From the NCBI GenBank assembly GCA_951799445.1, contig OX637289.1:1652501-1716500 (forward strand): a stretch of DNA of 64,000 nt, read 5' to 3'. A program made the position numbers and the translations under genes. The notes under the pieces were generated by a model that searched no databases, was not told the origin of the DNA, and saw nothing but the letters and a program-made list of their open reading frames with translations. Every line of letters starts with the position of its first letter. Positions within the stretch are counted from its first letter, which is position 1. This DNA comes from Pseudisothecium myosuroides. Lineage: Eukaryota > Streptophyta > Bryopsida > Hypnales > Lembophyllaceae. This document shows positions 13,801-25,511 of this stretch, in pieces.

Positions 13801-16430
13801 GAATAAGGAGCCTTTCATAAAGGTTGTTTTCATCTCCAGCCTTCCCCACATCATGAGTTCTGGTTTGCCTATCCGATGACTCCTACACGTTTCGCATCGC
13901 TGTCCTATTTCTTGATGCGGAGGTTTTGCTGGACACTGTTCTCCAACAATCATGCAAATGCTTATGATGTGGGTTCTGTTATGCAGGACTTCCGAGAGCA
14001 TAACACAGATACGAAAGTCCACTTTGAGCTCACTCTTTCAGAAGAGAACATGGCAATAGCACTGGCAGAAGGCTTGGTGAAGAAATTCAAGCTCACCACG
14101 ACCATAAGCACAAGCAACATGCATTTGTTTGATGTGAAAGGCATCATCAAGAAATACGACACCCCCGAACAGGGTATGACCCATTCACCGTCTTTCTTCT
14201 TTCTCATTATCTATCTACTGTCACTATTCCAGTTGCGATTGCTGACATGGGAATCGACATATGCTTGTGGGATCCCTCCCATAAAGGCCCCTGAGCTTGA
14301 ATTCCAGTTGTATTAAAACAACTCCAGTAATCTGATCCATAGACCTTTCATGAGTTGTTTACCTGTGATATCTGGCAGTCCTCGAGGAGTTCTATCATAT
14401 CCGTCTGGAGCTCTATATCAAGAGAAAGGTACAGTACTTCGTTTAATGCTGAAGTGTAATTATTTGAATTGGAGAAATGACGATAACTTGCAACGGGAGT
14501 CGGTACTCATTTATTGAGTAAATTTTCATGGGAATTCTTTTGGTTTCAGGCTGTTCAACTCCAAAACCTAGAGTACGAGCTCCTGAAGGTGGACAACAAA
14601 GTGAGGTTCATCCTAGGTGTAGTGAAAGGTGATATAATCGTTAACAACCGCAAGCGTGCAGATTTGCTCTCTGATCTCAAGAGCAAAGGCTTCACTCCAT
14701 TTCCCAAGAAGTCACAGTCGTCCGATCCTCCCGTCGTAGGTGCAGACCCCATTGTTGAAGATGGTGAAGAGGTAGGTTCTTATCCTCTGAAGCAGAAGTT
14801 ACCAGTTATTTGCGCTTGAGCGGTAGAGAGATTAATTTAAGAATTTCTGTCATGGTATCTTCGGGTTATTGAATTTTTTACATCGAATGGAGTCAGGATG
14901 TGAAGTTGAAAGGAATCAAGGTCGGGGACTACGAGTATCTCCTTTCTATGCCCATCGGGACATTGACATTCGAGAAAGTTGAACAACTTCGTGGCCAGCG
15001 CGACAAAATGGAAGATGACGTAGTTGAGCTAAAGAAGGCCTCTCCTAAATCATTGTGGGTAAAGGATCTTGATGAGTTCCTCGTCAAATTGGATGTAAGT
15101 GCGCGTTTTACTCACACCAAGTTTTCATATATATCCTACTCAATCATGTCCTAGTTATTGGCAGCATTTTCTGATCAATATTCACTTAGTTCCTTTTGAA
15201 TGACAGAATCACTTATATAAACGACTAAAAATTGTGATACCTAAATCCTCCAGGCCCTGGAAGCACAAGAGGAGATCGACGCAGCATACGAGGCTAAGCA
15301 TTCTGCCAAGGAAGGGAATCAGGCTTTCAAAAGACCTGCACCCAGAAAGCCAGCTGCTCCCAAAGCCAAGAAGACCGAACCTGTGGATGAGGATCTTGCT
15401 GAGGCAGTCCCAGCTCCAGCGGCAAGCAAGCCTGCGGCTGCCAGTGAGCCACTGTCCAACCTTAATCCTTCAATTTATGAGCCTCCATCTGCTTCGTACA
15501 AATGTCTTGTGTCGTAGAACAACCCTGATTAGAAATTTGATATTCCCTGTAGTGCTCAGTCCTCACCTTTACTTGTATCTGATGCAGAAGCTGCACCAAA
15601 ACCTCGCGCCAAAGCGGCGCCAAAGAAGCCTGCTAAAGTATTGGTGAGTGCTAATCGAATTTGCTGCCGTAAGGATTGGGTTGTTTCTGGGAAGCACCAG
15701 CTTGAGACCATAAAGAAATTGCTAACCGACTTGTGTGACTAATTTCAGGAACTTGATGACAGCGACGATGAGGACTTCACAGCAAGCCTTCGCGACCGCC
15801 TGGCATCTTACAATTCCAAGGTTACTCAACCAAGCGTCGTCATAGGTGGGTGGCTCAGAGATCCGTGATGAATTTTCTGATTACCGGTTCCATTTGTCGC
15901 TACAGACTAGTACATTTGCCTGTGATTTTGTCGACGAGAATACATGCGTATTAAAAGATCTAAGACGATTAATAAATGCCATATCACGTAGGAATAAATT
16001 CTTCCATTAGTTATATGAGTTTTGCCCGTGTCTGACTGCAGAGGATGTCAAGCCTTTCGAGGATGCGAAGTCTTCAGAGGATGAAGCTCCCAAGGTGACC
16101 AAACCTGCCCCCAAGAAGCGACTTCAGAAGGCTGCAGGGAAGAGCAAAGCGCTCTCACCTCCGAGCTCACCCGAGTCGCTGATATCTCCAGAGCAGCCGA
16201 AGGCGGCCGCGAAAGTCCGGAAAATTCAAGTTTCGCCCCTGAACAAGAAAACGAAGGCGTTGACATCCAAGCAAGTCCTGCAGGCAGCTGAAGCAGAAGC
16301 CGCAGCACGCCCAGCGCGAGCTGGTCGTCGTAAAGTGCAGTACATCATTAGTGATAGCAGTAGCGATGGTGAAGCGAATGAAGACAGCGACGACGCCATG
16401 TCGGATTTCTCGGACAGTCTCAGCTTCTGA
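7887..16430 (+). CDS. TOP2: DNA topoisomerase II (type IIA)
   Basis: ATP-dependent nuclear enzyme that passes one duplex through a transient double-strand break; it decatenates chromosomes. Modelled exons: 7887-7940, 8648-9112, 9376-9633, 9763-10055, 10280-10346, 10500-10770, 10915-11114, 11288-11497, 11663-11776, 11890-11997, 12120-12284, 12568-12753, 12900-13055, 13188-13490, 13634-13822, 13987-14173, 14379-14428, 14550-14771, 14897-15094, 15254-15443, 15588-15643, 15749-15845, 16042-16430. All junctions are GT-AG and in frame, giving 1475 aa (Arabidopsis TOP2 is close to this). Seen: GHKL ATPase N-box EILVNAAD and [25 protein letters not shown] at about 528 and DQDHDGSH at about 605; catalytic Tyr about 859 in HASPRY; a C-terminal Lys-rich, acidic, low-complexity tail from about 1240. 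Exon 1 ([15 protein letters not shown]...) is the least certain; translation could instead start at 8642. Confidence 0.95.
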
Positions 16431-18654
16431 GGAGTAGAGAACCATTTGTAAAGAAAAACACTGAAATGGCGGTACGTACTTCGGCAGGACCGATTCGGAT
16501 AATTCGCCATTACTGTCGTTGTATATAGTAGCTGATGAGCTTGCGCTCGAACTGGTACGTCATCGATTATGACCTGTATCATGAACTGATTCTGTTTCTT
16601 GAATGATAAAATCAGAACGATTTCTTACAACTATGACTTGGTCGTTGCGAAACCCGCATAATTACGGAGTCGTGGATCTGTCCTTACACTTCCTGGTGTG
16701 CACGGTAGCCTACAGCAATAGCTGTAACCCCGGCCAGGCCTTATATTTGAAGGGCACCTTCACCCTTCCCCTTAACCATAAGCCCAGTTCAAAACTTTAG
16801 TCTTCAAAATGACAGTCTGGCATAGACTTGGGAAGTACAAAGTTAAGCCGCATTATTTTTTTGAGAGAAAAGGCCGAATCAATTCTAAGTGAAGGGAAAA
16901 CCATGAAGAGCAGAATGCCTCTTCAACCAGGGAAACAAGTCCCCGGCAGTAGCGCGAAGGCTTAGTAACAAGTACCCAATTCAGGACACTTGAATGACCC
17001 GCAAACCCGCCTCTCACAAAGAGGGGTTTAACACAACAGAGAAAATCAAACTTAGTCAAGTGTTGTGAGAGTCAATTTGTGAGGGATAACTTCTACAGTA
17101 GTAAATTCAAGAGTCTGCTGCCATGAAACTCTCCGTGTAGTTGTACAGAATTTTTTTTAGAATCCAACTCTTTTAAACTTCTTTCGCTCTGTGTCTGGGT
17201 GAGGGGGGAATACTGTAGTACATAGCCAAATTAATTTTTGGAATAGTACATAGCTAGATCGTAGCCAAAAATATTATGACTTAGACAAATCAGCTCCAAA
17301 ATCCCTCATTTTCTTCCAAATAATATTTTTTTTTGTCTCAATCCTAGTTTGAATTGTCTAGGTTTTCAAGTGTGAATTGCATTATACAATCTAATGTCTC
17401 AAGGCTCAATGAAGTCCAATCCTTAGCATTCTTGATAAGATTTTGCTTGCTGAGATCTTGTCCAAAGATCCATTATCCAAAATGTATGAAAGGTATCCAG
17501 CACATGCTCAACTTGATTTCACCCTTCCTAAATTTGTTGGATTCAAAGGTACAATTCATTTCAATTCGATCAGCAGTATCTATGGAGATTAGTTTGTATA
17601 ATCTTCATGAGAGCACACAACCTATCAAGACCTTATTCACTTTCCTAACCCTTGGATACAAAAACAAGTTCAATTGCCTAAGTTCCATTGGATTCTACAA
17701 TTAATGGGATTTTATCTAGTTCTTGACCAAGGAACTGTGTCCTTGTGAACAAAAGCGTGGATAGATTCAAGAGTGGTGGTTTGAAGTTAGAATCTCCTTT
17801 GCAGTGGGCCTAGACAAGGCTAATCTCGATTATGATTTCATTGATGGCATGAGTAAAAGAGTTGCATTGTAAATCAAGGGTGATGGACATCTTATTGGTT
17901 TTGAAATATCACTGTTCTTCTTTAGCATCTTGTCCTTGTTTTCTATTAGTCCATGGCATACATTTGAAGTAGATGGTGTCTTCTTTATTGTTAGCATGTC
18001 ATGGATGTGGTTTTTAGAAGGGCAAAGGTTCATTAAAATTTGATGACAAGTTGTCTATAGAAGAGGGGTGATGTTGCTCTTATCATTATAGTCTCGTGGA
18101 ATCATCATAGAAAGAATGAATAGCTTGCTAACTAAAAAATTAGTGTTTGCTTCCAAATTTGCTCAACTAGTTTTGATATTGCTTTAACAATTAGCACAAT
18201 TTGTTGAATCAACAACAAATTTTCAACGAATTTTAAAGATTTTTTTAATGATTTTTATTATTGAGCAATGGAGGTATTTAGAAGTATTTTGATAGGCTGA
18301 TGTTTTAATGTAGATTTCCTTGTATCTATTTTTTTTAATAATTTTAAGACTATTACAAATATATAGAAATACAAAGGTCAAGATCGACACATTCATTGCC
18401 CATTGAAGTAATGACACCTTAAACTTCCAAGTACCTAACATGAACTACTAATTTTTCGTTTAGTAGAAAACCAAATTTGTATGTGATATCCTATTAGAAC
18501 CTAAGAATACTATCCATGTATCTCTTCAGAGGTGTTGCTATTCATATATCACTCTACGTTGCTGTAAGGTTTCAAATGTGTTGTTTCCTACCAAGTTTAT
18601 AATCCATTCTAGGAGCCTATAATGTGTTGCTTTTGACTATTTATAACATATTTT
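16431..18654. other. TOP2 3' flank and AT-rich spacer
   Basis: A few hundred bases after the stop remain moderately GC-rich and probably contain the 3' untranslated region; an AATGATAAAA stretch near 16.6 kb is a possible poly(A) signal region. From about 17.1 kb the sequence is AT-rich intergenic DNA in which I see no gene or well-bounded repeat. Confidence 0.45.
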
Positions 18655-19077
18655 TTAACCCCTAAATGACGGACCCATGACCATTGATTTCAAGCCTCAT
18701 TGCCTATCACTCAATTTGATGCCATTTTGCAACTAGATATGTATGAAAAATTTTGTATTTATTTTTCAAAGATGAAATTACATGTCTTCTTTACTTCAAC
18801 AAAATTTTAAATTCTTTTGTGGAAAATTGTTTTTTTTGAGAATTTTTGAAAAGAAGTGAAGAAAAATCACATCAAATAGAAAATTATTTCAAAAAATCTG
18901 AAAATTTCACCATGCGTGTATATTACAATGACAAACATCCTGGTATAAACTCAATTTCCGTGTCATTCTATAATTAGAAAATAATAGACATTGAAATACA
19001 CCCGAAGTTCAAATTGCAATAAAATATTCAATATTAGGAATTTTTTCAAAATTCAAATTGGAGTAGAAACTAGAATA

Positions 19078-20423
19078 AGGTAGGAGGCTCAGAAATGGAG
19101 CATCTAAGGGCTGGTCAGCCTTTTTCATGTATTTCCTTGGATGGGAATATTTTTAGTTCATTTTTCAGACAAAGAGAAATTGATGAGAATCTAATCCAAG
19201 TAGTTTCGTATTTTTCCGAGCATTTTTGAATTACTTATAAATTTCCAAACAAGTTGGGTCATAGGTCCTTGTTTGTGACCCTAGATTTTTCATAAACAGT
19301 TCACTTGCAATTCTAAACAAAAATGGGGAAAGCAAAGACAATGACTGGCTCTGGCAATTAATAATGTTTTTTTCCTTGATTCATTCAATGACTATATTAG
19401 TCGATTTCAGAACCAACTCATGTCCATTTCACAACCATTTATAGGGTCCATTCTTAACCCCTAAAGGCCCAAGGCCTTTTTTTTGCCAAAAAACACTGAA
19501 AACTGCCATTTCTATAGCAAAGTATTAAAAAAAAAATTAAATGTTTTTTTTGAACATCTAACCGTAGGATCTTACACCTAACTAGTATAAGAATGTATGG
19601 AAAAAATTTCAGAATTTTTGACCGCACAGATTGCAAGATATCGGCGTTTAAAGTGAAAAAAACAAGTTTTTCAGCACATTGCGGGGCTACATTTTTTGGC
19701 TTTAAACATTTTTAACTTAAAATTTTTGCACTACAGCGTTTTGAGCTTTAAAAATTTATTGTAGAGAATTGAGTTGAGAGTCTAGGAAAAAAAAAATTCA
19801 AAAAAACTTAATTATCATTCTTAAAAAAATTGTTAAGTAGAAGTAGGTCCAAGATAGAAGGAAAATCTAAAATATTCATATATTTTAGATGGAATTAAAA
19901 TGCACTAATCCCAATGGTGAGATTGTTCTAGCAAGTAAATTACACCATGCAAAAAAAAAAAAATTGAAAAATTTGGAAAATTGCATTCAGAAATGAATCC
20001 TACAAGTTATTTTTTTCAAGAAGATGCTCTAACTGCCCGAAAAACAAGAATATCCATAACTTTCTCATAACGTATCCAAATGAAATCAATCAAAGCTTTC
20101 CAGATAGGCAAAAATATAATCTATCAGAAAAAAAATATTAAAAAAAAAAAATTCAAATTTTTGTCCATTTTTTTTCTACTGCTCAGGCTGCCCGCCGTCC
20201 CTTGTTTTCAGCTTATTTGGTCATAACTATTGTTCCCGGGCACCGATTGTGGAAAAAATTATATTCCCACGAAGCTAATCAGCTGTTCAAGCTCCAAAAA
20301 AAGTTTCAAAAAATCAGGAGAAAATTTCAGCCCGTAGGTACCTGCCCGAAAACGCATTTGTCCTCCGAAGGGACAACGGTCCTTTAGGGGTTAATGCCCT
20401 CTTTGTTTTAGAGCCTCCTACCT
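19078..20423. mobile_element. TA-flanked MITE with AGGTAGGAGG ends (copy X1), nested in C
   Basis: Terminal inverted repeats AGGTAGGAGGCTC and GAGCCTCCTACCT flanked by TA on both sides. The paralogous uninterrupted site near 57.55 kb reads CTAGAGTAGATGACC where this locus reads CTAGAATA, then the element, then TAGATGACC, which fits a TA target duplication. A TA target suggests the Tc1/mariner supergroup, but the ends do not match canonical Stowaway. It contains the TTAA element at 19458-20390. Confidence 0.85.
19458..20390 (-). mobile_element. TTAA-flanked element, ~0.9 kb type (copy D), nested in X1
   Basis: Left end CCCCTAAAGGCCCAAGGCC, right end GGTCCTTTAGGGG, perfect TTAA on both flanks (19454-19457 and 20391-20394). 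In the paralogous X3 element the same position reads CATTCTTATTGCCC without an insertion, so the boundaries are supported by an empty site. It lies in the opposite orientation to copies A and F. Non-coding. Confidence 0.88.
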
Positions 20424-20636
20424 TAGATGACCTTCATTCTTTTAATTGGGCTCAAACTCAAAAAATATCATTTTTATGGAGAAATTTCAGGTTTAGAGCA
20501 AAGAGCAGCAACTTCCCAAAATACACTACAATAGCATGTTTTGTGATCCGGTTCATTCACTAACTTCTCATTTACATGAAGAAAGACACTCACAAGACTA
20601 CAAACTCAATTGGATACTCTTCTTAACCTCCAAATG

Positions 20637-21262
20637 TTCAAGGCACCCAATTTGGGTGTTGACAATAATTTGAAGTTAAATAAAACCTAACAAATTTGCT
20701 ATTTTTAAAAGTTTATATTTAAAAAAAATTCTTTTTGAAGTCTAATTGTAGCATTAAAAATCCGATTATGAAAACGATTGATTATGATTTTTCTATTTAA
20801 GATTTTGTTCAAGGGTACCCATTGCAATCTTGACTTTCCGTAGTGTTGAGGGCTCTTGGAAATGAACCTCAAATACACTAGATCTTGGAGGAAAAATCAC
20901 ATTAGAAATTCATTTAAAAAAATTGTAGAGTAGATTTTGAAAAGACATAAATTGATTGGGGTTGTGCAAGTTAGGCCTTTTAACCTCATATTTTTTGGTG
21001 ACCAAATTTTTAGATTTGATATGTGAAAAAAGGATTGAAAAAATTTCTTAGTTTTAACACCTTCATGATCAAACATTATAATCTTTCAATCCCTAAGTGA
21101 TATTGTTGTGTTTTCTTTTCCTATTTGATCTCTAACATTTCTATTTTGAATTTGTGTGGTTACAATTCCAAAAAAATTGATACAACATATCAAAATGTTG
21201 GCTTTTTGTTCAATTTAGAGCAAATTCCTAGGAGCTCAAAACGGGCCTTGGCCATTTAGGGC
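20637..21262. mobile_element. TTAA-flanked element, ~0.63 kb type (copy B2), nested in C
   Basis: Related along its length to copy B at 5849-6484. The left end is degraded (CCTCCAAATGTTCAAGG) and the right end is GGCCATTTAGGGC. It is flanked by TTAA (20633-20636 and 21263-21266). The uninterrupted relative at about 57.76 kb reads TTCATAACCCCACAT where this copy splits TTC-TTAA from CCCAACAT, which supports insertion at TTAA. Confidence 0.82.
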
Positions 21263-21564
21263 TTAACCCAACATGAAAGGTAAACAAGAATAATCCGGAT
21301 GAAAAAACACTTTCAAACTTTATCTAGCTCAATAGGTTGTCATCCGACTCCACAGAATGGTGCCAACGGCGTTCCTAGGTTAAATAGCAATAACGTTTGA
21401 TTCTACTTGCAAAATTATTCACAAAAATTTGCTAATTTGGTTGAATAAAATATTTACAATGTCTAAACCTCAAATTTTCATACCACTTATATTGACAATT
21501 TAAAGTGCCACTACATTATTTATCTTTTCCAAAAAAATCTAGGTTTAGTAAGTGCTAATATATA

Positions 21565-22100
21565 GTCCCTCCATCCTAAATCCTTCATGTTGGACAAAAT
21601 ATTCGAGATTAAGGCTGAAAATAACATTTTTTTCAAGTTTTGTTGGAGCTTTAAGTAGAGTTTGGTGCACTCCTATCATCCTGAAACTTGGAGTTCTTGA
21701 ACTCTTTCCAAAATGTAGTTTTGGAGTACTCAAAAGTGATATTTTTGAAGCATTTTTGAGGAGCATTAGTGGCCGTACAATTGCCTAATATCTATGAACT
21801 AGGACAAGTACTCGATTGGTCAGTTTCTCTCCAACAGTATTATTTTTTGTAGGCCAATGCTTGAACTCTCATCCTATGGCCCAAGACTATGCGGCCATTT
21901 ACCTGCCACTTTTGATCTAATCTGTGACTTCATCAGTAATGGCTGCCAGTATGGAGGAATAATCTCAACAATGCATACTCTGAATCAAGATTTCTAATTG
22001 GAGTTTCTTTCTGTCACTCCAGGAATTGCCTCCAACCCCCCAATCCCCTTCCTTCCACGTTAGAACGTGTACCTAGAAGATCATTTTGGGATAGAGGGAG
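21565..22100. mobile_element. Stowaway-like MITE (Tc1/mariner type)
   Basis: Ends GTCCCTCCATCCTAAAT and ATTTTGGGATAGAGGGAG, flanked by TA at 21563-21564 and 22101-22102. These ends match the familiar plant Stowaway pattern (TA, then CTCCCTCCGTCCCAAAAT-like). The length of about 536 bp is long for Stowaway, so it may carry extra sequence. No transposase is seen. Confidence 0.72.
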
Positions 22101-22676
22101 TACTATTTTCTTTTGTAGAAAGATTTTATATTTGCTTTTGCAAGATTATTTTTTTCCAATACCCAAAAAATTGATAAAACAATTTGCTGAAAAATTTGGC
22201 AACTATTTCTAGAATTACCTTCAGCTGCACCAGCTCTTACAACTGAACTCCACAAGAACGGTGCCGTAATTCATACCAATCAAAGCTCATACGACCTGCC
22301 ATGACTCTACCATACCCTATTTTTGCGTACTCCCAGAGCCCTCTGTGTCCTTCATCTTCGCCTTGGCCACCCCGATCGCCATCGCTTCCTACTTCCCTGA
22401 CCTTATTAGAATTGTCAGCTGCTGAATTCTTTCACTTCCCGAACTTCAGCCATTGATCACATTCCGGAAAAAAAATTTCAACAAATTCCATAGCGCATCC
22501 ACTCCTGGAGCTTCGATATAGTATTTGCACGCTCTTACAGTAAGTAGCTGGTTGCGGACTCCCAGTTTGACTAACAGTTTGAATTTGGTAGAGAAGCGTG
22601 TTGTGTTTTGAAAGTTTGGGATCGAAGAGGCGGGAGCAGGGTTTTGTTGTTACTTGTTACGGTTTACGAGGAAGGG
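22101..22676 (+). promoter_or_regulatory. Probable promoter and leader of the SDR gene
   Basis: Composition rises in GC toward the first ATG. No convincing TATA box or known motif could be assigned. The start of transcription probably lies in the last 250 bases. A Stowaway-like element ends immediately upstream. Confidence 0.35.
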
Positions 22677-24789
22677 ATGGCGGAAACTCCACGAAGACTT
22701 GTTGGCAAGGTTGCGGTGATCACCGCTTCGACGCAAGGAATTGGATTCAGTATTGCGGAACGCCTGGGCTTGGAAGGAGCGTCCGTCGTCATTTCATCTC
22801 GCAAGCAAGTGCGTCTCTGGATTACTCTGTTTTATATAACTGCTGTCTGTGTTTTAAGATTTTCGATGAATGCTTATTGTGGAAGCTTGTGAGGACATGT
22901 TATCCATTTCATTTCGCGTTTTTCGATGGAAATTAAATGTCTCGTAATTCGCAATTGCTAGGGTTTCGGTTTGTTGGATCAAGTATGTCCCCGCGAGACG
23001 TCAGGGCTAGGAGACGAATGTTTTATTGTTTGAAAATGACGAACTCCGTTTTGAAAAATCAATAATTCAGATAGGGCCAATATATATAGAGAGAGATATA
23101 TACATATGTATACATATACTTATCGCGTGAAGAGCATTGCATGTGTTGTTCAATAATTAAAGTTGGCCGAAAGAACGTCTCCATGTGGCTGTTAGGAAAA
23201 TATGAGGTCCAATTTGGGCTTCTTGGTCCTTTAGGAGTTGTAGGGCTTCGGAATTTGTTCAATTGAACTTGTTTGTTCGTTTGTTTGCCAGAAAAATGTT
23301 GATGAGGCGGTGGCGAAGCTGAAATCGAAGGGTATTAAAGCTTTTGGATTGGAATGCCATGTGTCATCTGCTGACCAAAGGAAGAGGCTTATGGAGAGCG
23401 CGGTTGAGGTAATGAAATCAATGAAAGCCTGTGTATTTTGTGTTTATCATCTTCATCCTGTGCTCATGTGAAGCTTCCTGTTTTTTCCATAGGTTACAAA
23501 TGCTCTGCTTCATTTTTCTCCGGGCTTTGTTTGCGCTTGCTCGATTAGATTGGGAAGAGAATGTCAGTAGAATGTAGCATTTGGGATGTTGACTGCCGGT
23601 ACATACTCATGTCTTTCAGAAATATGGACGGATAGATATCCTTGTTTCGAATGCAGCAGCAAATCCCTCCATTGACCCTATAATATCCATGTCAGAGAAA
23701 GCTCTTGACAAGCTCTGGGAGGTGAACTTGAAGGCTTCAGTACAAGTTGTCCAGGTATAAAAGTTTTGACGCTACATAAGAGGTCTAAATTATATTTTAA
23801 TGTTTTGTTTAGTACTTTTGAGTGGATCATACGGGGACTCTTTTTGGTCCAATTTTATTTATCTTTCACCTGCACATGCAATCTCTTTCACTGATTCTGG
23901 TGCTATTTAACTTTGCCTTGTCTGAATTATATTTTTCACAAATTATTAATCAAATTAATGCTAGTTTTCTCCTTGTAATATCAGCTGAAATCAGCGATTG
24001 CGTATTTATAGCTGCTGCTGTTTTTGACGTACTTCCTAAATCTGACACATTTATGTTTCGGATTCCTTTGTCTGTATTCCTGTAGGCAGCAGCGCCCCAC
24101 CTTTCTGAAAACTCATCAGTAATGTTCATATCTTCCATTACGGGCTATAATCCATCGCTACCTTTATCTATGTATGGCGTTATGAAGACCGCTCTTCTTG
24201 GTCTTACGAAGGTGCAAAATCGAACCCCGTCAAGGATCACAGTCGCAATCCTTGTACTGAATTATTAGACTAATTTTTATGAAATACATTATCCTAAATT
24301 AAATTGATTGCTCATCCTATTCTGACAATTGGTATGGGAGATTGTGGTTTATGCAGGGTCTTGCTGCTGAGTTGGCACCTGAAACTCGAGTGAATGCAAT
24401 TGCACCAGGATTTGTGCCGACACACTTTGCTGATACTCTTATTCAAAGTGCTGCAGCTGTAAGTGAGCCACTTGTTGTTTTTTATCAATTTTGATCGTCA
24501 CATATATATAATCTCTTGAAATTGGTACACAGATCTTGTTCATAAACTATCGCTGGCTTTGTTCCATGTTCCTTGATGCCTTGTATATTGCATATGCGAA
24601 AGTACTCATGAGGTTATTGCTTTCGATATATTTTTGCAGCGGGAGGAGATTGAATCTCAAACTCTATTGGGAAGGTTGGGAACAGTTGGTGATATGGCAG
24701 CTACAGCAGCCTTCTTAGCTTCTGATGATTCAGCTTATATCACAGGCGAGACTATAGTCGTTGCAGGTGGCATGAAATCCCGGCTGTAG
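22677..24789 (+). CDS. IBR1: Peroxisomal short-chain dehydrogenase/reductase, IBR1/SDRA (DHRS4) type
   Basis: Classical SDR of 253 aa. Exons 22677-22808, 23292-23408, 23620-23754, 24086-24211, 24357-24458, 24640-24789, all GT-AG with phase-0 junctions. Seen: cofactor motif TASTQGIG (residues 16-23), SNAAA at 93-97, catalytic Ser about 145, and Tyr158 and Lys162 in YGVMK. The protein ends SRL, a canonical type-1 peroxisomal targeting signal. It closely resembles Arabidopsis IBR1/SDRA in length and phrases ([23 protein letters not shown]). Established for IBR1: participation in peroxisomal conversion of indole-3-butyric acid to indole-3-acetic acid. That the role is conserved here is inference; other DHRS4-type carbonyl substrates are possible. 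The first in-frame ATG was chosen and the N-terminus aligns with the family. Confidence 0.93.
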
Positions 24790-24999
24790 GTCTACCGTTG
24801 AAATAAGTCTTCAATATTACAATTATGTATACGGTTGACTATTATCTGTAGGAAGTGTGAAAATGGTTGTGTTTCAATCATGCTCTATACTTGTTAGTGG
24901 GGAATGTAATGCAAAGCAGTTCGACCATCCTAACAAACGACTTGGCCTGCTCCGCAAAATTCTAAATTCTGAGATCTTACCCAGTGTTGAACTGGTACA
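24790..24999. other. 3' flank of the SDR gene
   Basis: Short moderately AT-rich stretch between the stop codon and the next transposon. It probably includes the 3' untranslated region; no canonical AATAAA is obvious before the MITE begins. Confidence 0.35.
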
Positions 25000-25511
25000 G
25001 TAGAACTTCTAATAAACATCACTCTCTAAAGCAATAAACCTCTCTACAGCATTGTATCAAACCGGTCCCGGCCTAGGCCACATACAAATGTCATGAATGC
25101 AAATGACCCTCCCATAATGTAAGGTAGGAGCACCCATTTCCCTCCACGTCCCAGAAGCTGTTCCTTCAACAACTCATGAGGCAACCAAGCTACAACAATT
25201 AGGTGGTTTTGTGGTAGTTGTGAATTTGTGTATGTGGGAGCAGATACTGTTCAGAAATGGGGCCCTTGAGAATGGACAATGGCTGTCTTTTTGTCTTTGC
25301 ACTTTGACCAAGCTTTCTAAAATTAGTTTTTTTGGCATCTCCCACTCTCTCATTTGCCTTCCATTCTATATATTTATTTTTCACACCAGCTTCATGGTCT
25401 GCTCAGCAAGGCTTAATTAAACAATTATGGATGCTCCCACCTTAATAAACTCTGATCTAATGTGTAATGTGTCAAACCGGTCCCGGCTTGGCTCTTATTA
25501 GAAGTTCTACT
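25000..25511. mobile_element. Pogo/Emigrant-like MITE carrying a nested MITE
   Basis: Inverted ends GTAGAACTTCTAATAA (25000-25015) and TTATTAGAAGTTCTAC (25496-25511), flanked by TACA on both sides. Read as TA plus CAGTAGAACTTC, the end resembles the Emigrant/pogo family of plants. A subterminal CAAACCGGTCCCGGC occurs near both ends in direct orientation. The interior holds a second element at 25122-25442. Non-coding. Confidence 0.65.
25122..25442. mobile_element. TA-flanked MITE, AGGTAGGAG ends (copy X6), nested
   Basis: Ends AGGTAGGAGCACCC and GGATGCTCCCACCT with TA on both flanks (25120-25121 and 25443-25444). It shares its outermost bases with the AGGTAGGAGG clan, but the interior differs from the other copies. 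321 bp, no coding capacity. Confidence 0.68.

Larger units (their letters stand above)
18659..21379. mobile_element. TTAA-flanked element, ~0.74 kb type (copy C), interrupted by nested insertions
   Basis: Left end CCCCTAAATGACGGACCC and right end GGCGTTCCTAGG, flanked by TTAA at 18655-18658 and 21380-21383. It aligns with the uninterrupted copy at 57137-57873. The 2.7-kb span is explained by two insertions absent from that copy: the TA-type element at 19078-20423 (itself carrying another TTAA element) and the TTAA element at 20637-21262. Without them C would be about 0.75 kb. Non-coding. Confidence 0.85.
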
